Origin: Utricularia gibba
Lineage: Eukaryota; Streptophyta; Magnoliopsida; Lamiales; Lentibulariaceae
Length of the DNA stretch: 64,000 nucleotides
Assembly (NCBI GenBank): GCA_002189035.1
Contig: NEEC01000010.1
Coordinates: forward strand, 2,418,001 to 2,482,000
Direction: 5' to 3'
The translations under genes and the position numbers were made by a program. This document shows, in pieces, positions 34,856-46,775 of the stretch. The number at the start of each line of letters is the position of its first letter. Positions within the stretch are counted from its first letter, which is position 1. The notes beneath the pieces are model-generated. The model searched no databases and was not told the DNA's origin. It saw only the letters and a list, made by a program, of their open reading frames with translations.

Positions 34856-36540
34856 ATGGACGCTCTCCGGGGACTTCTCTTTCTCGCCGCCGCATCGCTT
34901 GTTTCCCGCGGCGCGCTTGGGGCTTCCCCACGCCGTACGTGTTTTGTATGCTAGAAAGGTGGGGAATAGTATTGATGTGCTATAGTTTTTTTTGTTTAAA
35001 CAGATGGGGAGGAGGGCGGGGTAAGCCAGCAAGTTCCGTTCAGTTACTCCGGCGCGACGGGGCCGGAGCACTGGGGGAGTCTCAGTCCGAAATTCTCGAT
35101 GTGCAGCGACGGGAAGTCGCAGTCGCCGATCAACATACGGACCAACAAAGTTGTGGTTAAGGAAGAACGGGATCCGTTGCTCGCTTCCTACGCCGCCGTC
35201 GCCGAAAACGTCACTCTCATCAACAGCTTTTACAGCGTCGCGGTAAGTTTCTTTCACCTCGCGGTTGTTCATGTTGCGCGTGAGATAAATTGACCCACGA
35301 GTATTGTGAGTAAAAAAATAATCATGGATATTTCAATAATTTGATATAAATTATAAAAATCTTGTACTTGAAATATACTAAAATCGAGAATTAAAATAAA
35401 AATCTCAATATTTAATATTCATAAAATGTGTGGCATGGCGTTTCACATATAGTACTGTGCCTCTTTGCATGCAGGTGAAGTATCCTCGCGCTAGCGGGAA
35501 GCTGATAGTCGATCACACCATCTACACCCTCGTCCAAATGCATTGGCACACACCATCGGAACACACGATCGACGGCCACCGGTACGTCGATTCGTATACG
35601 AAAACATACGCACATACATACATACATAGCTTGCAATTCTTCATTGTGTTTAGCATGGATTACCATCCATTGTTAAGATTTATAAGGGTATTGAAATTTG
35701 AACTCCCTTAGTTTTTGCTTTGCAAGTTGAGCTTTGTGATTTGATATTGTTGGTTTAAATGATCAGAGTTAGAAGTAGATCAAAGAATTAGAATGTGGAT
35801 ACATAAGTATATTTTTTGAAGTATAAATTAATAGGATTGGATAAATCTAGTCTTGCCACGTTTAGGATATGACGATGTTTCCGCTTCACACACCTATTCT
35901 ACTGAGGATTATTGTAAATACTTGTTTGATGAATGATGCCTCTTTATCTTACTAATAGATAGAATCTCTTCTAAATTGAACTTTAGGATCCAATCATGTA
36001 ACATCATACGGTAGTGTTACATGAGCAAGCCTAACCTAAGTTCCAATTGATTGATTAGGTTTGAAGCAGAGCTTCATCTTGTTCATGTACACGAAAACGG
36101 GCGAATGGTGGTGGTGGGGATGTTGTACGAGTTGGGGAGATCAAACAAACTCATAGCCAAGGTACATTACATGCTCAATAACAATATATCTGTGTAGATT
36201 GGATTCGGGTTGGTTCGACCATACCCCGTCTAATGATGAGCCTTGACATATGCAGATGCAAAACCGATTGATTGAACTTGAGAACACGACGAGTCTTAGC
36301 GAGAGGATGCAGCCACCGGAGGTGATGAAGGGGTGTGGAAAGTATTACAAGTACATGGGATCCTTGACTACTCCTCCTTGCGAGGAGAATGTTACTTGGT
36401 ACGTGATGGGGAGAGTGGGGTCCATCTCTCGTAAACAGCTGCGTATCCTTAGGGCTCCCTTGAGTAGTGGATGTAAGAACAATGCAAGGCCTTGTCAGCC
36501 AGTCAATGGTCGCCACGTGGATTTAGTTATAAGGAAATGA
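34856..36540 (+). CDS. Alpha-type carbonic anhydrase
   Basis: Predicted secreted or plastid-routed enzyme converting CO2 and water to bicarbonate. Five exons: 34856-34934, 35004-35242, 35475-35581, 36059-36161 and 36256-36540. The signal peptide MDALRGLLFLAAASLVSRGA is followed by PFSYSGATGPEHWGSLSP and CSDGKSQSPINIRTNK. The zinc histidines are seen in QMHWHTPSEH (two) and AELHLVHVHE (one). The substrate-pocket threonine lies in GSLTTPPCEENVTW. Two cysteines (CSDGKS, TPPCEE) can form the family disulphide. The usual 'N.GH' proton-shuttle histidine position reads LINSFYSVAV, so the shuttle histidine seems absent. C-terminal motif NNARPCQPVNGR fits the family. Frame is intact. Confidence 0.9.
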
Positions 36541-36974
36541 TCCCACTTGCTACAATTTTCATAGCTTGTTTGAAATAAAATGAGTTTTGTGAATTTAAAT
36601 TTAAAAAATATTTGATATATTTATTTGAAATTTTTTTAATATTTCTAAAAGAATTAAATAAAAAAATTTTCATAAAAATTTCTTAATATCGATTCAAAAT
36701 TAAATTGTATGTTTAAATAAAACTTATTAAAAAATAGTCAATTTCAATAAAACATATGGTTTTATAGCTATAAATTTATTGGGCCGAACCATTCGGATAT
36801 TGGATCCGTTAATGGGCTTCGGAGGGGCTATTTGTGTGTTGCTTTATTGGGCCTTTTAATGGGCTGATTCACTCCCGCGCCCAGGCTGGTTGCCATTGCC
36901 CGATGAGGTTATGAGTTGTGTTGGCCAGTGGGCAGGGAGCTAGGAAGCAGAGAGAACAGAAGAAATCGCGGCTG
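36541..36974. promoter_or_regulatory. TSR2 promoter region with Site II-like motifs
   Basis: TGGGCC at 36780 and 36848 and TGGGCT at 36813 and 36860 cluster 110-195 bp before the TSR2 start. 36590-36780 is AT-rich 3' flank of the carbonic anhydrase gene. Confidence 0.6.
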
Positions 36975-38473
36975 ATGAACGGTTCTCTGACGGCGGAGGC
37001 GGCGGCGCAGCTCTACGAGGGCATAAATTTAGTGCTTTCCCGATGGACGGCGTTACGTATGGCCGTTGAGAATGAATGGGGCGGCCCTGACTCCCTCAGG
37101 AAATCTCAACAACTTGGAAATGACGTTTTTCATCTACTCACTCAATCCAGAGGTATACTTGGTTCTCGGGCTCCATTTCTTAGAATTTCTTCAACTGTAG
37201 TGTATTTGTACGTGCTACCCTGTTGATCAATTAAACGGCTTCTTGTGATGCCGCTGTCTGATGATCTTCTACGCTTTTCGTGCCCAGGAAAAGTATATAT
37301 TGATGATGTCGAGGATATGCTGGATAATTTCATGCTTTCTCTTGATACGGAGGTAGAAGACGGCAGTATCGGAGAGGTATTACTTTCTCCTTCAAAAGAA
37401 AGGATTCGTTCCTTTTTTCATAGCACGGAAATATTTACATTCATCAACCAGTTGGAAGATAAAGCGTCATCAACCATAACTGCTATGTGTTAACCATCGA
37501 AATAAACGTAGCTTAGCGTTTTTCATATGCTGAATTCTTGGTTTTTTTTATGCGAGAAGAGGATTTGTCATGTGGATATGCTATGTTGTGCATTTAGTTC
37601 ACCTTCTATAGTTTTGGTTTTCTGAAGTTTTTTTTTTTTTTTTTTTGAAAAAAGTTTTTGCTTTGGTAAGTATCATAGTATTGGAATTTTTACCATGTTC
37701 TTAGTGCATTTGTTGTGCTGTGGCATTCTGTGCTGCATCTATAGCTGCATGCTCATGTCAAACGTGTGTATTTTTTTGCGGATGGATGTCTCTCTCTGGC
37801 TGCGTTGTTTATAGCATCTCACTGACTAGATTACATGTATTGAGATTCAGATTTGGCTCCTGGGACATGTGATGCTTTAGAAACTTGCAGTGATGGTGTG
37901 TGGTGGATGATGCTATTTTAATTTGCCTTGGTTCTCTGCATCTTCTGTCTTCCATGGAATCCGTTATGTTTTCTGCAATCTTTGCTTTTTACTCCCCAAT
38001 TCACAAGTATGAAATGACAGCTTCTCAAACTTTATCCAGATAGCTGAGAAAATGATGGTAATGCATGAAGAATGCTGCCAAGGAAATTTCAACTCCATAA
38101 GGTTGTTGAGGGAATCAAATGCTCCCACCCTTTCGTATGTCGCACAGGTTATTATTTGTCTTGCTTCCTTAATGCACTCACGGATAGAGTTTATCTTCTC
38201 ACATTATCATCATATGCACAGCTCACAAAGCTTGTTTTATGATTCATTTGCCATCAGCCTTCACAATCCAGTGAAGAAGAAGATGGTGACGAAGCTTACC
38301 ACACGACTGATTTAGATAACCAGCATGCGATGGAAGTTGATGATCAGCCCAGCGTTGGTGCAAAAGAGACCATAAACAACACTAGTTCAGGCACCAGTAG
38401 TAGATCACCGCAGGTTGTAGATGATGATGGATGGAGTGTAGTAACTTCAAAGCGCAATAAGGGTAGGAAATAA
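36975..38473 (+). CDS. TSR2: Pre-rRNA-processing protein TSR2 homologue
   Basis: In yeast Tsr2 escorts ribosomal protein eS26 to pre-40S particles; the plant protein is inferred to do the same. Four exons: 36975-37152, 37288-37376, 38040-38147 and 38258-38473. The start is MNGSLTAEAAAQLYEGINLV; an upstream ATG at 36911 is followed by an early stop. The helical TSR2 domain contains NLVLSRWTALRMAVENEWGG, DVFHLLTQSRGKVYIDDVED, LDNFMLSLDTEVEDGS and MMVMHEECCQGNF. An acidic low-complexity linker follows. The C-terminal motif DDDGWSVVTSKRNKGRK is the conserved TSR2 end. The intron after exon 2 (663 bp) carries an 18-base T run at 37629. Frame is intact. Confidence 0.9.
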
Positions 38474-38617
38474 TAGTGTAGCTTGCAGGTATTCATTCAG
38501 TTTCAGAGTTTTTTTGGTTCTTGTATCGAAACTTTGATACTGTTTGTTACAGCTGACACACTTAGCCCTTATTGGAACCTCATCGGCTAGAAAATAAGCT
38601 TGGTTTGAAACAGGCAC

Positions 38618-38981
38618 TCATCTCGCATCTCTGAGTTTCTTGTTTAGGGCGAACAGGGCACCAATGATGGCCAACACGATCCCGGAGATGATGATCACCC
38701 TCTTGAAACTCTCCACGGAGTCGTGCTTCCGTTGCTCTTTCTTCGAATTTTCTTGTTCTGTTGGCTTCATGTCGATGGGTGTGTGCTGTGAAATGTTGGT
38801 ACTTTGCACAAGATAAACTGAAACCAAACCTTGACATGGGATGAGGAACATGTACCTTGTTTTCCTTGGTTACTGTGGGGATGTTTGACGCTGATGGATC
38901 GACGTGAAAGTCATCGTTGTTCGCCGGATTTAACTCCTGTTGCACGTCGACTGCCGGAAAAGCTTCGGAGGAGCTCGACAT
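38618..38981 (-). CDS. Small tail-anchored membrane protein of unknown function
   Basis: Two exons, 38857-38981 and 38618-38785. The spliced product has about 97 residues, starting MSSSSEAFPAVDVQQELNPA and joining TKENK|HTPIDMKPTEQENS. A lysine-rich stretch (KKEQRKHDSVESFKR) precedes one membrane span (VIIISGIVLAIIGALFAL) and a short basic end NKKLRDAR. This layout is that of a tail-anchored protein with its N-terminus in the cytosol. I do not recognise the family. The gene converges with TSR2 (145 bp between stop codons). Confidence 0.65.
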
Positions 38982-39346
38982 TGTTGTACTCTTGTTGTGT
39001 TTTTTTGCATGGAATGGATGGTTCAGGCTATAAAAGGCGGTTTATCCTCCAGGCACTTCCGCTTCTCAAGGATCTTACGCTCAACAGTTTCTCTTTTTTA
39101 GAAAGTCCATCACAAGAAAATCATGCAAATCAAAGATTGTTGTATTGAAGGAGAGGAACACAAGCATGATTTATGTGGTTCATCTTGATCCCAACAGGTG
39201 TGGGGTGGGGCGAGATCGACTATATGTGTTAGGAGTGTTATGAATCTCAAAAAGACAACACAGAGAATGCCTCAACAAAAGCTCGACTGATTTAGTCAAT
39301 TGCAACAAACATTAAATATGATGAGTAAACAACAAAAGCTACCTTC

Positions 39347-42300
39347 CTAGTTCTTGGCACCAAAACCACGAGCAGCAGGTAGAGCAGTTGAATCTGTGAG
39401 TTGCTTCCTTAATCCTGACCTTCTCTTCCTCCTTGCTGTACCAGGAGGTGCCTAAAAATAGAAGAGGAAAACCATGTTCGGCATGTTAAGGGAACACGTT
39501 GAAGGATGATGAATATAGGTATTACCTTCTGTTCGGCCTTTAGGGCCTCCTGGAGATTGTTTAGAGCCGGAAGGGAGCCCCCTTCGAGTGCACCCATCAA
39601 GTTCTTCATCCGGGCACGCATTTGAAAAAGTTGGGCAACAAGTTGAGTAACCTGATGAAGTATTAACAAGGTGCATTGAAGATCCACAAGTTGGAGAACA
39701 AAACAGGGATGAATATGGTTTCTATCAGGCAGGCTATCATGGAAGGTATTGGCAGATACGCACCTGCTGTTCGGTTTTACCCGATTCCTGAGCTATCCTT
39801 CTCCTCCTATCTGGTGATTCGGCCAGAAGTTCAGGCTTTTCCCGTTCCTCTGAAAAAGATGCTGAGTATAAGATATGCTGTTTTCACAAAAAAGAAAAAA
39901 AAAAAAAGATGATGATATGGACGTACCTGGAGTCATGACTTCAATCATGGACTCCATCACTTTTAAATTTTTTTCGGCTTCCCTAATTTGTGCTGGAGAT
40001 ACCTGCTTCAAATATGGCTATTAGTATCACAATACCTTTCGATATTTCTGGAGATTCTAAGTATCGAAGAGGTAGTTCACTTAAGACAATTTTGCATCAT
40101 GAAACTATATATACCTTCCCCATACCAGGAATCATCCCTATAACACGAGACATTGAGCCCATCTGGGCAACAGCGCGTGTCTGCTTCAAGAAGTCATTGA
40201 AATCAAATTTTGCACTCAGGATTTTTTTCTGCAGATCTTCAGCATCTTCTTGGCGCATCTATTCAGGGAACCAGAATTCACATTCATTGACTTAATTGAA
40301 CGGCAAAACAGGCATATGATCAAATGAGGGTAGTTTGATTCTCACGACTTCTTGTGCTTTCTCCACAAAAGAAAGGACATCACCCATTCCTAAGATACGT
40401 CCAGCCATGCGATCTGGATAAAAAGGCTCAAGGTCCTCCATACGCTCCCCTCTTCCTACAAGCTTGATTGGTTTCCCAGATACCTGTGCACAACCACATA
40501 TTTTCTATTTACAGCTGCACTACTCATGAAGAAAGTCCATCTCAAGACGTTCATCTCACATGCCATCAAATCCTTTTTTGTGGAAAAGAAATGGAGATAC
40601 GAGTGACTGACCTCCTTGACGCTTAATGCAGCACCCCTCTAGAATCACCATCCAACTTTGTTAATATTGCACCAGTGATTCCAATTTCCACATTGAAGGT
40701 TGTAACCAAGGCTTGATATCACCATAAAACATTGCAAGCACAAGAAGAAAGTCTCCGTGAAATGCATCATAACGAGACATTTAATTCATTCTTTGATAGT
40801 ATGCTACATAAATTGCTGTCAAACAAAGAATGAATGAATAAGGAGAATACCAGCAGCTTCTTGGCCAGTCATTGCATCCACAACAAGCAACACTTCTGTA
40901 GGATTTATAACCCTTTTAACCTCTTTGAGCTCATCCATCATTGCTTTATTAATCTGACGGAAAAAATAATATTTTAAATTTCAGTAATTGACATAATTGT
41001 GCAGACAGTCTAACTTAAGGTCATTTACTTGAAGTCTTCCAGCAGTATCCATTATTACGACATCCACATTTTTCTTCCTAGCCTGTTCCATGCCTCGTCT
41101 TGCTATTTCTGCAGGCTTAATTTCAGTTCCAGCAGCGTAGACAGGTACACCAACCTGCTTAAATAATTAAGTGAGCATCGCATGAAATCAAAAAATAATT
41201 AAAAAAAGACATAAAGGAAAAAAAGAGAGAACATATGGTGTTGATTACTAGCATAGGCTCTCCTCAAATCTTTTTTTCACGAAAAAAAAAACATCCATCA
41301 TCGATGCTTCCAGACTATGGATCCATATCCAGAATTTACCTGTTCACCTAAGATGACCAACTGATCAATGGCTGCAGGCCTGTATACATCACCGGCAATT
41401 AGCATGCAGCTCTTCCCCTGATGATACATTTCAGTATTAGAATGAAAAAGTCATGGATACTATCAAGGAAAATGGTTCTGTAGAATAGAAAGAGGTTCTG
41501 AAAAACGAGGATTTGAAACCAACACAAAATGCACCTGCTTTTTAAGATACAAAGCTAGCTTTGCGCTGACAGTGGTCTTTCCAACACCTTGCAACCCAGC
41601 CAACAAGATGACTGTTGGTTTGGATTTTGAAAATACCAGCTCTGAAACTTCTCCACCCATCAGTTTTACTAGCTCATCATGCACAATCTGCATGCATTAA
41701 AAATGAACTTGATACCTATTCATATGAAAGCCATCAGCCAAGGTCCCAATGGTCGCTCAAATTTTAACAAGATACCCATTTATCAGAAAAGAAAGGATCA
41801 TGCAACTGCTCGTGATTTCTCTCAAGTTTGCGTAGGAAAAATCAGAATATTCAGCGGTACCTTTACTAATTGTTGGTCTGGCCTTACTCCCCGGATCACT
41901 TCTGTTCCTACAGCTTGATCGCTCACGGCCTGAACAAATCTTCTAACCACAGGAAGGCTAACCTGACAAAAACACACAACAGATAGCTAATAGATCTACA
42001 TATCTCTATTTATATACCCGCTTGCAGCGTTGTTAGACTTACATCTGCTTCTAAAAGGGCTCTCCTGATGTCTCTCATAGGTTCAACAATATTTTCCTTC
42101 GTTATGACCTCTATATCCCATAATGTTCATGAATAAAAGTTAGTTGATTCTGGAAAAAGATCAGCATATCTAAATCAGGAACATGCACACTACACAAAGA
42201 ATCATGAATCCAAAAGAAAGTTTTTTCTTAAATGTACACTTCAACCGTCATTCTAAATTCATCAACTTCATTGCAATAGTATTATAATCTATGACATTCT

Positions 42301-42704
42301 AAACAGATGTGTGCTGAAAATAGTAAGCAAGGCTACCTTCTCCCCTGAGCTTGCTCCAAGCGGCTTCGAGGCCACTAGTTAGCTGCCCAAACATTTCTGC
42401 CCTCACAACTCCCTGCATTTTATCTCTCTGAACCACAACGCGGGACGAACTTATCACACTCCATAGCTCTCTCTGCATCACATTCCAAAACCAATGTCAT
42501 ATATTTTTTTCAAAGAACCCTGAAGCAACTTAATGAACTCACCGTGAACGAATTCCCGGCGGCAAAGGAAAGACTCCGAACAGAGCCAGCTGCGGTCGAA
42601 GAGCTATTCAGACATCTACGATGGTGAATTCTCGGAACCGTGAGATTGCATGACGGAGAAAAATGGCGGGAACTAGTGGCCGGGAAATTAACGGTGGCCT
42701 CCAT
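39347..42704 (-). CDS. cpSRP54 (FFC): Chloroplast signal recognition particle 54 kDa subunit (frame broken by 1 bp)
   Basis: Stromal GTPase that, with cpSRP43, carries light-harvesting proteins to the thylakoid, and that also helps co-translational insertion. About 14 exons. The first (from 42704) gives a serine/arginine-rich transit peptide, [20 protein letters not shown]. The N domain includes [19 protein letters not shown] and [20 protein letters not shown]. The G domain has G1 [44 protein letters not shown] and TKLDGDSRG. The M domain includes [20 protein letters not shown] and ends [19 protein letters not shown] to the stop at 39347. In the TKLDGDSRG exon the frame breaks at a C4 run, 40634-40637 (G4 in the coding strand). 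One more G gives the family sequence GGAALSVKE. Everything else is intact. Confidence 0.92.
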
Positions 42705-42839
42705 CGAAACTGGCCGTGGTGTCGCCGGATCCTCTTATCCGTTTTTTTCTTTGGTTCAGCTTACTCTTTCATCGGCAGTTCCCAATCTAGTGCATCGCGG
42801 ACCATTGCATATTATAGTCTCTAACTGCTAGAGGCTAAC

Positions 42840-42905
42840 GATTGGGCCGTATAACGGGCCAGAGTTTCTCCAACAAATCGACCCGTGTCGAATTAGGCCC
42901 ATTAA
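42840..42905 (-). promoter_or_regulatory. Site II-like motifs upstream of cpSRP54
   Basis: TGGGCC at 42843 and GGCCCA at 42896, with an intervening CGGGCC, lie 140-200 bp upstream of the cpSRP54 start. Confidence 0.5.
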
Positions 42906-43452
42906 TAATTGAAAAAAACATGTGTATTGGACAAAACTAATATTCAATGTTTTTTAATTTGTATATAATTATTTTTTATTATGTAAATATCAGACATAAT
43001 CAATTTTACAATTTAAAAATTAAAAATATTTAATTCCTACTATGTTACCATATAATAAAATTGATTTCACAAATTAAATTGATACTATCTGCAAATTTTT
43101 CAAAATGATAAAATTAAATTCCAAAATTAAATCTTAATTTTTTATCAAAATTTAAAAAAATGGAAACTATTTTTGCATAATTATACTTAATTTTGAAACA
43201 ATGAAAATTCATTTTTATCTGATTTTGAAATATTGGAAATGAATAATAATATTTTTAAAAATCAATTATAAAACGATAAGAATTATTGGCATTATAATAT
43301 TATTTTTTTCCCCATTCAAAGAGGATCCATTCCATTTCTCAATGGTTCTGAAAACTAGAAATGGCAGCCAGTTCATTGACTGAAGAATCGCCTTGCTTCT
43401 TCATCTACAAGATCACAATGCAGAGAAACTGAACTCACAGAGGTTACCTTTT
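42906..43452. other. AT-rich spacer
   Basis: AT-rich spacer between cpSRP54 and the acyltransferase-like gene; includes the 3' flank of the latter. No gene is seen. Confidence 0.65.
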
Positions 43453-45058
43453 CTAAGCTGCAGCAACTGTTTCCTCCAAAATGACCCTTTTCATGTGATC
43501 CAGAAGCTCCTGAATCTGCTTCCTTGAGTGCAGAGGAAAAGGGAATACACAAGCACAGTCTAGCTTCCCATCCCTCACGGTGTCGAACACCGCCAAGGAA
43601 GGGCCGATGCCGTGAACCGATGAGCATCCGATGAAGTCGTCCACGCCGATGGCCTCATGGCGTTCGTTGGAGTTATCGATCTCAGTTTCCTCGAAAATGG
43701 ATACCAGTGCGGTTCTCATCGACCCCGAGGGCGTGAGGCCGGGGTTCTCTACAGCTTTGCACATCAGAAAGTTCATGGCCGCCATGTCTGTGAAATGCTT
43801 CCTGTTCTTCTTAGCGTTCACGAAGGATGAATGGATTCGCTTCCCCAGTGCCCACACGCTTTCGCCTCCTCTTACATCGTGCGAGTTCAGAATGGCGGAG
43901 TGATAGAACCCTGCATAACATATCGGAGATGAAAGGGAATCTGGGAGCAGATAAGATTGATTGATTGCTTGGAAACTAACCAACATGGCGGCTGCTGAGA
44001 ACTGGATCAAGAATTGGACGACAGTCTATGAGTGTGACAAGAGAATACTTTTCATATTGCCCTTCAGGTATGTTCTTTGAAGCATGAGTAGCAATTAAGC
44101 AAGCTGCAGCTATGACTCCGCATAGCTGAACCTCTTCACTTTCACATTTCTGCAGTGATGTAGATGAAAACTTGCTCAACCAGTAGATGTAATCATTCTT
44201 GAGGGAACAAAGCCAAAGCCATTATGAAGATAACAAACACAAGCATGGAGGTTTCACTGATAAAACACTTACAGACAAAAGGATGGAAGTTTCTTCTTTA
44301 CTCATCTGCAGCCGAGCTATACGAGACTTCACAGGAGGCTCCAAATCAACGAACTTCAAATTTGAGAATCTCAGAAAGTTTAGTGAATAGCCCACCATGT
44401 CAATAGCGTGAGCCCAGATGGGTTTGTCAGCGTGTCCTCGAGGAATTTGTTCCTCAATGGGTACACAATCCTCCACCTTCTTCTCCGGATCCATGGAGTA
44501 CCCATCTGCCGCACCCCCGAACTCCAACAACTCCTTGAGCAACGTCGCCGCCGAAGCTCTATCGCACACAGACGTATGAAGCCTTAAAGCCAAGACCCAC
44601 TTTCCATCCCCTAGTTCATACAAAGTAGCGAAGAAAACATCACTACCCAGCGACGGACTGTCATAATCCCGCCATGGATTACTGTTCAATTCGTGCTCGA
44701 GGAGGAGGTGAAGTGGGGGAATTGAATCACACTCATCCCCAAAACTCGATCTGAGAATCTGGGCCGTCGATGGTGGATCGACCCGCTGGAGTTGAATTCC
44801 TGGATTGACGGGAATGGAGTAAGTGAAAGAATTCGAGCTAGGATCGAAGCAAAGCCTGGATTTAAGAATTGGGTGTGCGGTTTGAATCTTTTTAAGGGCA
44901 TTCTGAAAAAAAGGGACATCCAGAGGCTTGGAACCCAGAACGGAGAGAACAGTGATTCCGGTGCCGGCAGGCACAGCCTTGCACCAGCTGTGCTCTGTGA
45001 CTCCGGGCACCCGAGATTTCAGCTCCGCCGCGTCAACGGATTCCGGCGGAACAGCCAT
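43453..45058 (-). CDS. Condensation/CAT-fold acyltransferase-like protein of unknown substrate
   Basis: Predicted member of the chloramphenicol acetyltransferase-like superfamily (BAHD/AATase-like fold). Three exons: 44273-45058, 43981-44197 and 43453-43910; frame intact. Start MAVPPESVDAAELKSRVPGV. The N-terminal domain has VPFFQNALKKIQTAHPILKS, the usual 'ALxxLxxxHPxLxxR' element. The active-site region reads LRLHTSVCDRASAATLLKE: the second histidine and the aspartate of HHxxxD are kept, the first histidine is leucine. The second domain includes EVQLCGVIAAACLIATHASK, VTLIDCRPILDPVLSSRHVG and GIGPSLAVFDTVRDGKLDCA. No DFGWG motif of true BAHD enzymes is seen, so BAHD membership is doubtful. 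The substrate is not predictable from sequence. Confidence 0.75.
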
Positions 45059-45222
45059 AGTCCCTACGCTATGGAAATAATCTAAGACTTGGTGAAAAAC
45101 AATGGGTGATGATGCATGGTGTAGGTGCTACCTACCTCTGACGCTGCAAAGTACCAAGAAGACGCCCAGCTTTTTCCATTTTATTTTCCAATATTTTTCG
45201 GCATTAACACGCGTCATCTCTG

Positions 45223-46775
45223 TTACCAAGTTTTAGAATCAAATCCCAACCTCACCAACTCGGAGTACAAAATTTCATTCCACGTATCCGGTACTCCGGG
45301 CAAGCACCAATGGCTGCAGTCCTGCGGCGCATCCGCCGGAGTACCCGGTTCACGGTGGAGGGACGGGTGGCCGTCTCTCCTCAGTTCCGTCAAGTACGTA
45401 ACGTTTATGAACTCCGCTCTCTTCATTTTCCTCTTCATCTCTTGCACTGCTTCTGATATGATAATATTATTCACCACTTCGTTTCGAAGCTTCGACCTAT
45501 CGGTTTGTGGCTCAGTATACCGATCACAATGTCCTCCGGTATCCCACTCTCCATCTCTAGTCAAACATGACCGGGATATTTGGTTAAAATTCATGCAGAG
45601 ACTGTAAAAGGGTAACGGAATTCTCACCGGAAATGCGTCGGTGAGTAGCTGCGGAAGAAAAGCAAAGTCTTCTGAAGGTTCGTGTTCTCGACAGCCCACG
45701 TCTTCAAAGTTGTCATAGATTTCCTGAAAGCCTCCATTACTTCCATTGTCATGTTAACCTTCTTCCCTTCTTGAAAATAATGGCCCCTGCTCAGACAAAG
45801 TAACCTTTTTTCCGTAAAAATGGTTGGAATACGACGTGGAGTGGATCGGGAAAAAGAAACCATACGATTTCACTGTCTTGTCATGGTTCCACCAATGGCC
45901 AGCACTAAAGACTAGAATATCAGCACCCGCCCATTTGGCAGAGAAGCGATGCAGCTTGTCTACTCGGATCACGCCGTAGACTTTTTCCGGCGAGTTATCC
46001 GGTGGGCGGTCCGTGGCCACGAGATACGGGACTCGGTAGTACTGAACAGTAAGATTGTGTTGCCGGAATTTGATCGAGAGGAAGCCTTTGTGTTTTGAAA
46101 TAGGCTTTCCGTTTTCTTCTTGAATTGCGGATTGGTTAGCGACTCCTTGGGCAAGCATGCAGATCAAAGATTCCCACTGGTTTCTGCCGATGGAGTCCCC
46201 TGCAAAGACGATGCGACTGTTTTCGCCACGCCGGAGAAAGTCCTTCGCATCGAAGCTACAGGCTCACAAATAGAAGAAACCAAGAAAATCAATTACAGGC
46301 AAATGCAAAAACCATAGAAGAAATAATAGAGGTATTAAACTCGATTCAATAAAACACCAAGATCAAGAACCCTACAAGAAAGTTCAAAATTCCCGATTAC
46401 CCCATGAAAGGAAAACCAAGAAACAACCGTCAATAAAGATCACACATACCTGGGAAGACTACATCCATAGGGCCGCCATCGCCACTTCTGATAACCCAAA
46501 TCTGGTCGACCGTTGCGGTGGCACCGGAAACCGGGGTCGAGGAAGGGGCAGTTCTCCGAGTACGTCTTCTCCGGCAAGCTCTCATCCCACACCCAATTCC
46601 CAAAAGAGTGATCACAGGATTCCGTTTTACCTGGAGGAAGTAACAGGGTGGTAGTTAAAGGATTCCGATTCAAGGAGGTGTGGCAGAGAAGGGAGATCAG
46701 GATCAAGGCGAAAGTGATAAGTATGAGTCGCGTTTCTTTGTTGAGTGGAGGAGACGAATGCGGTGGTTTTTGCAT
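45223..46775 (-). CDS. Trichome birefringence-like (TBL) protein
   Basis: Golgi membrane protein of the TBL/DUF231 family; known members O-acetylate wall polysaccharides. Four exons: 46450-46775, 45866-46255, about 45637-45800 and 45223-45576. An N-terminal cytoplasmic tail is followed by the signal anchor [16 protein letters not shown], then the TBL domain [20 protein letters not shown] and [20 protein letters not shown]. The GDS motif follows in [20 protein letters not shown]. The DUF231 part has [40 protein letters not shown] and the DxxH motif in [21 protein letters not shown] serine and DxxH aspartate/histidine, the catalytic triad, are present. Frame is intact; the first splice gives SLPSFDAKDF. 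Confidence 0.92.
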
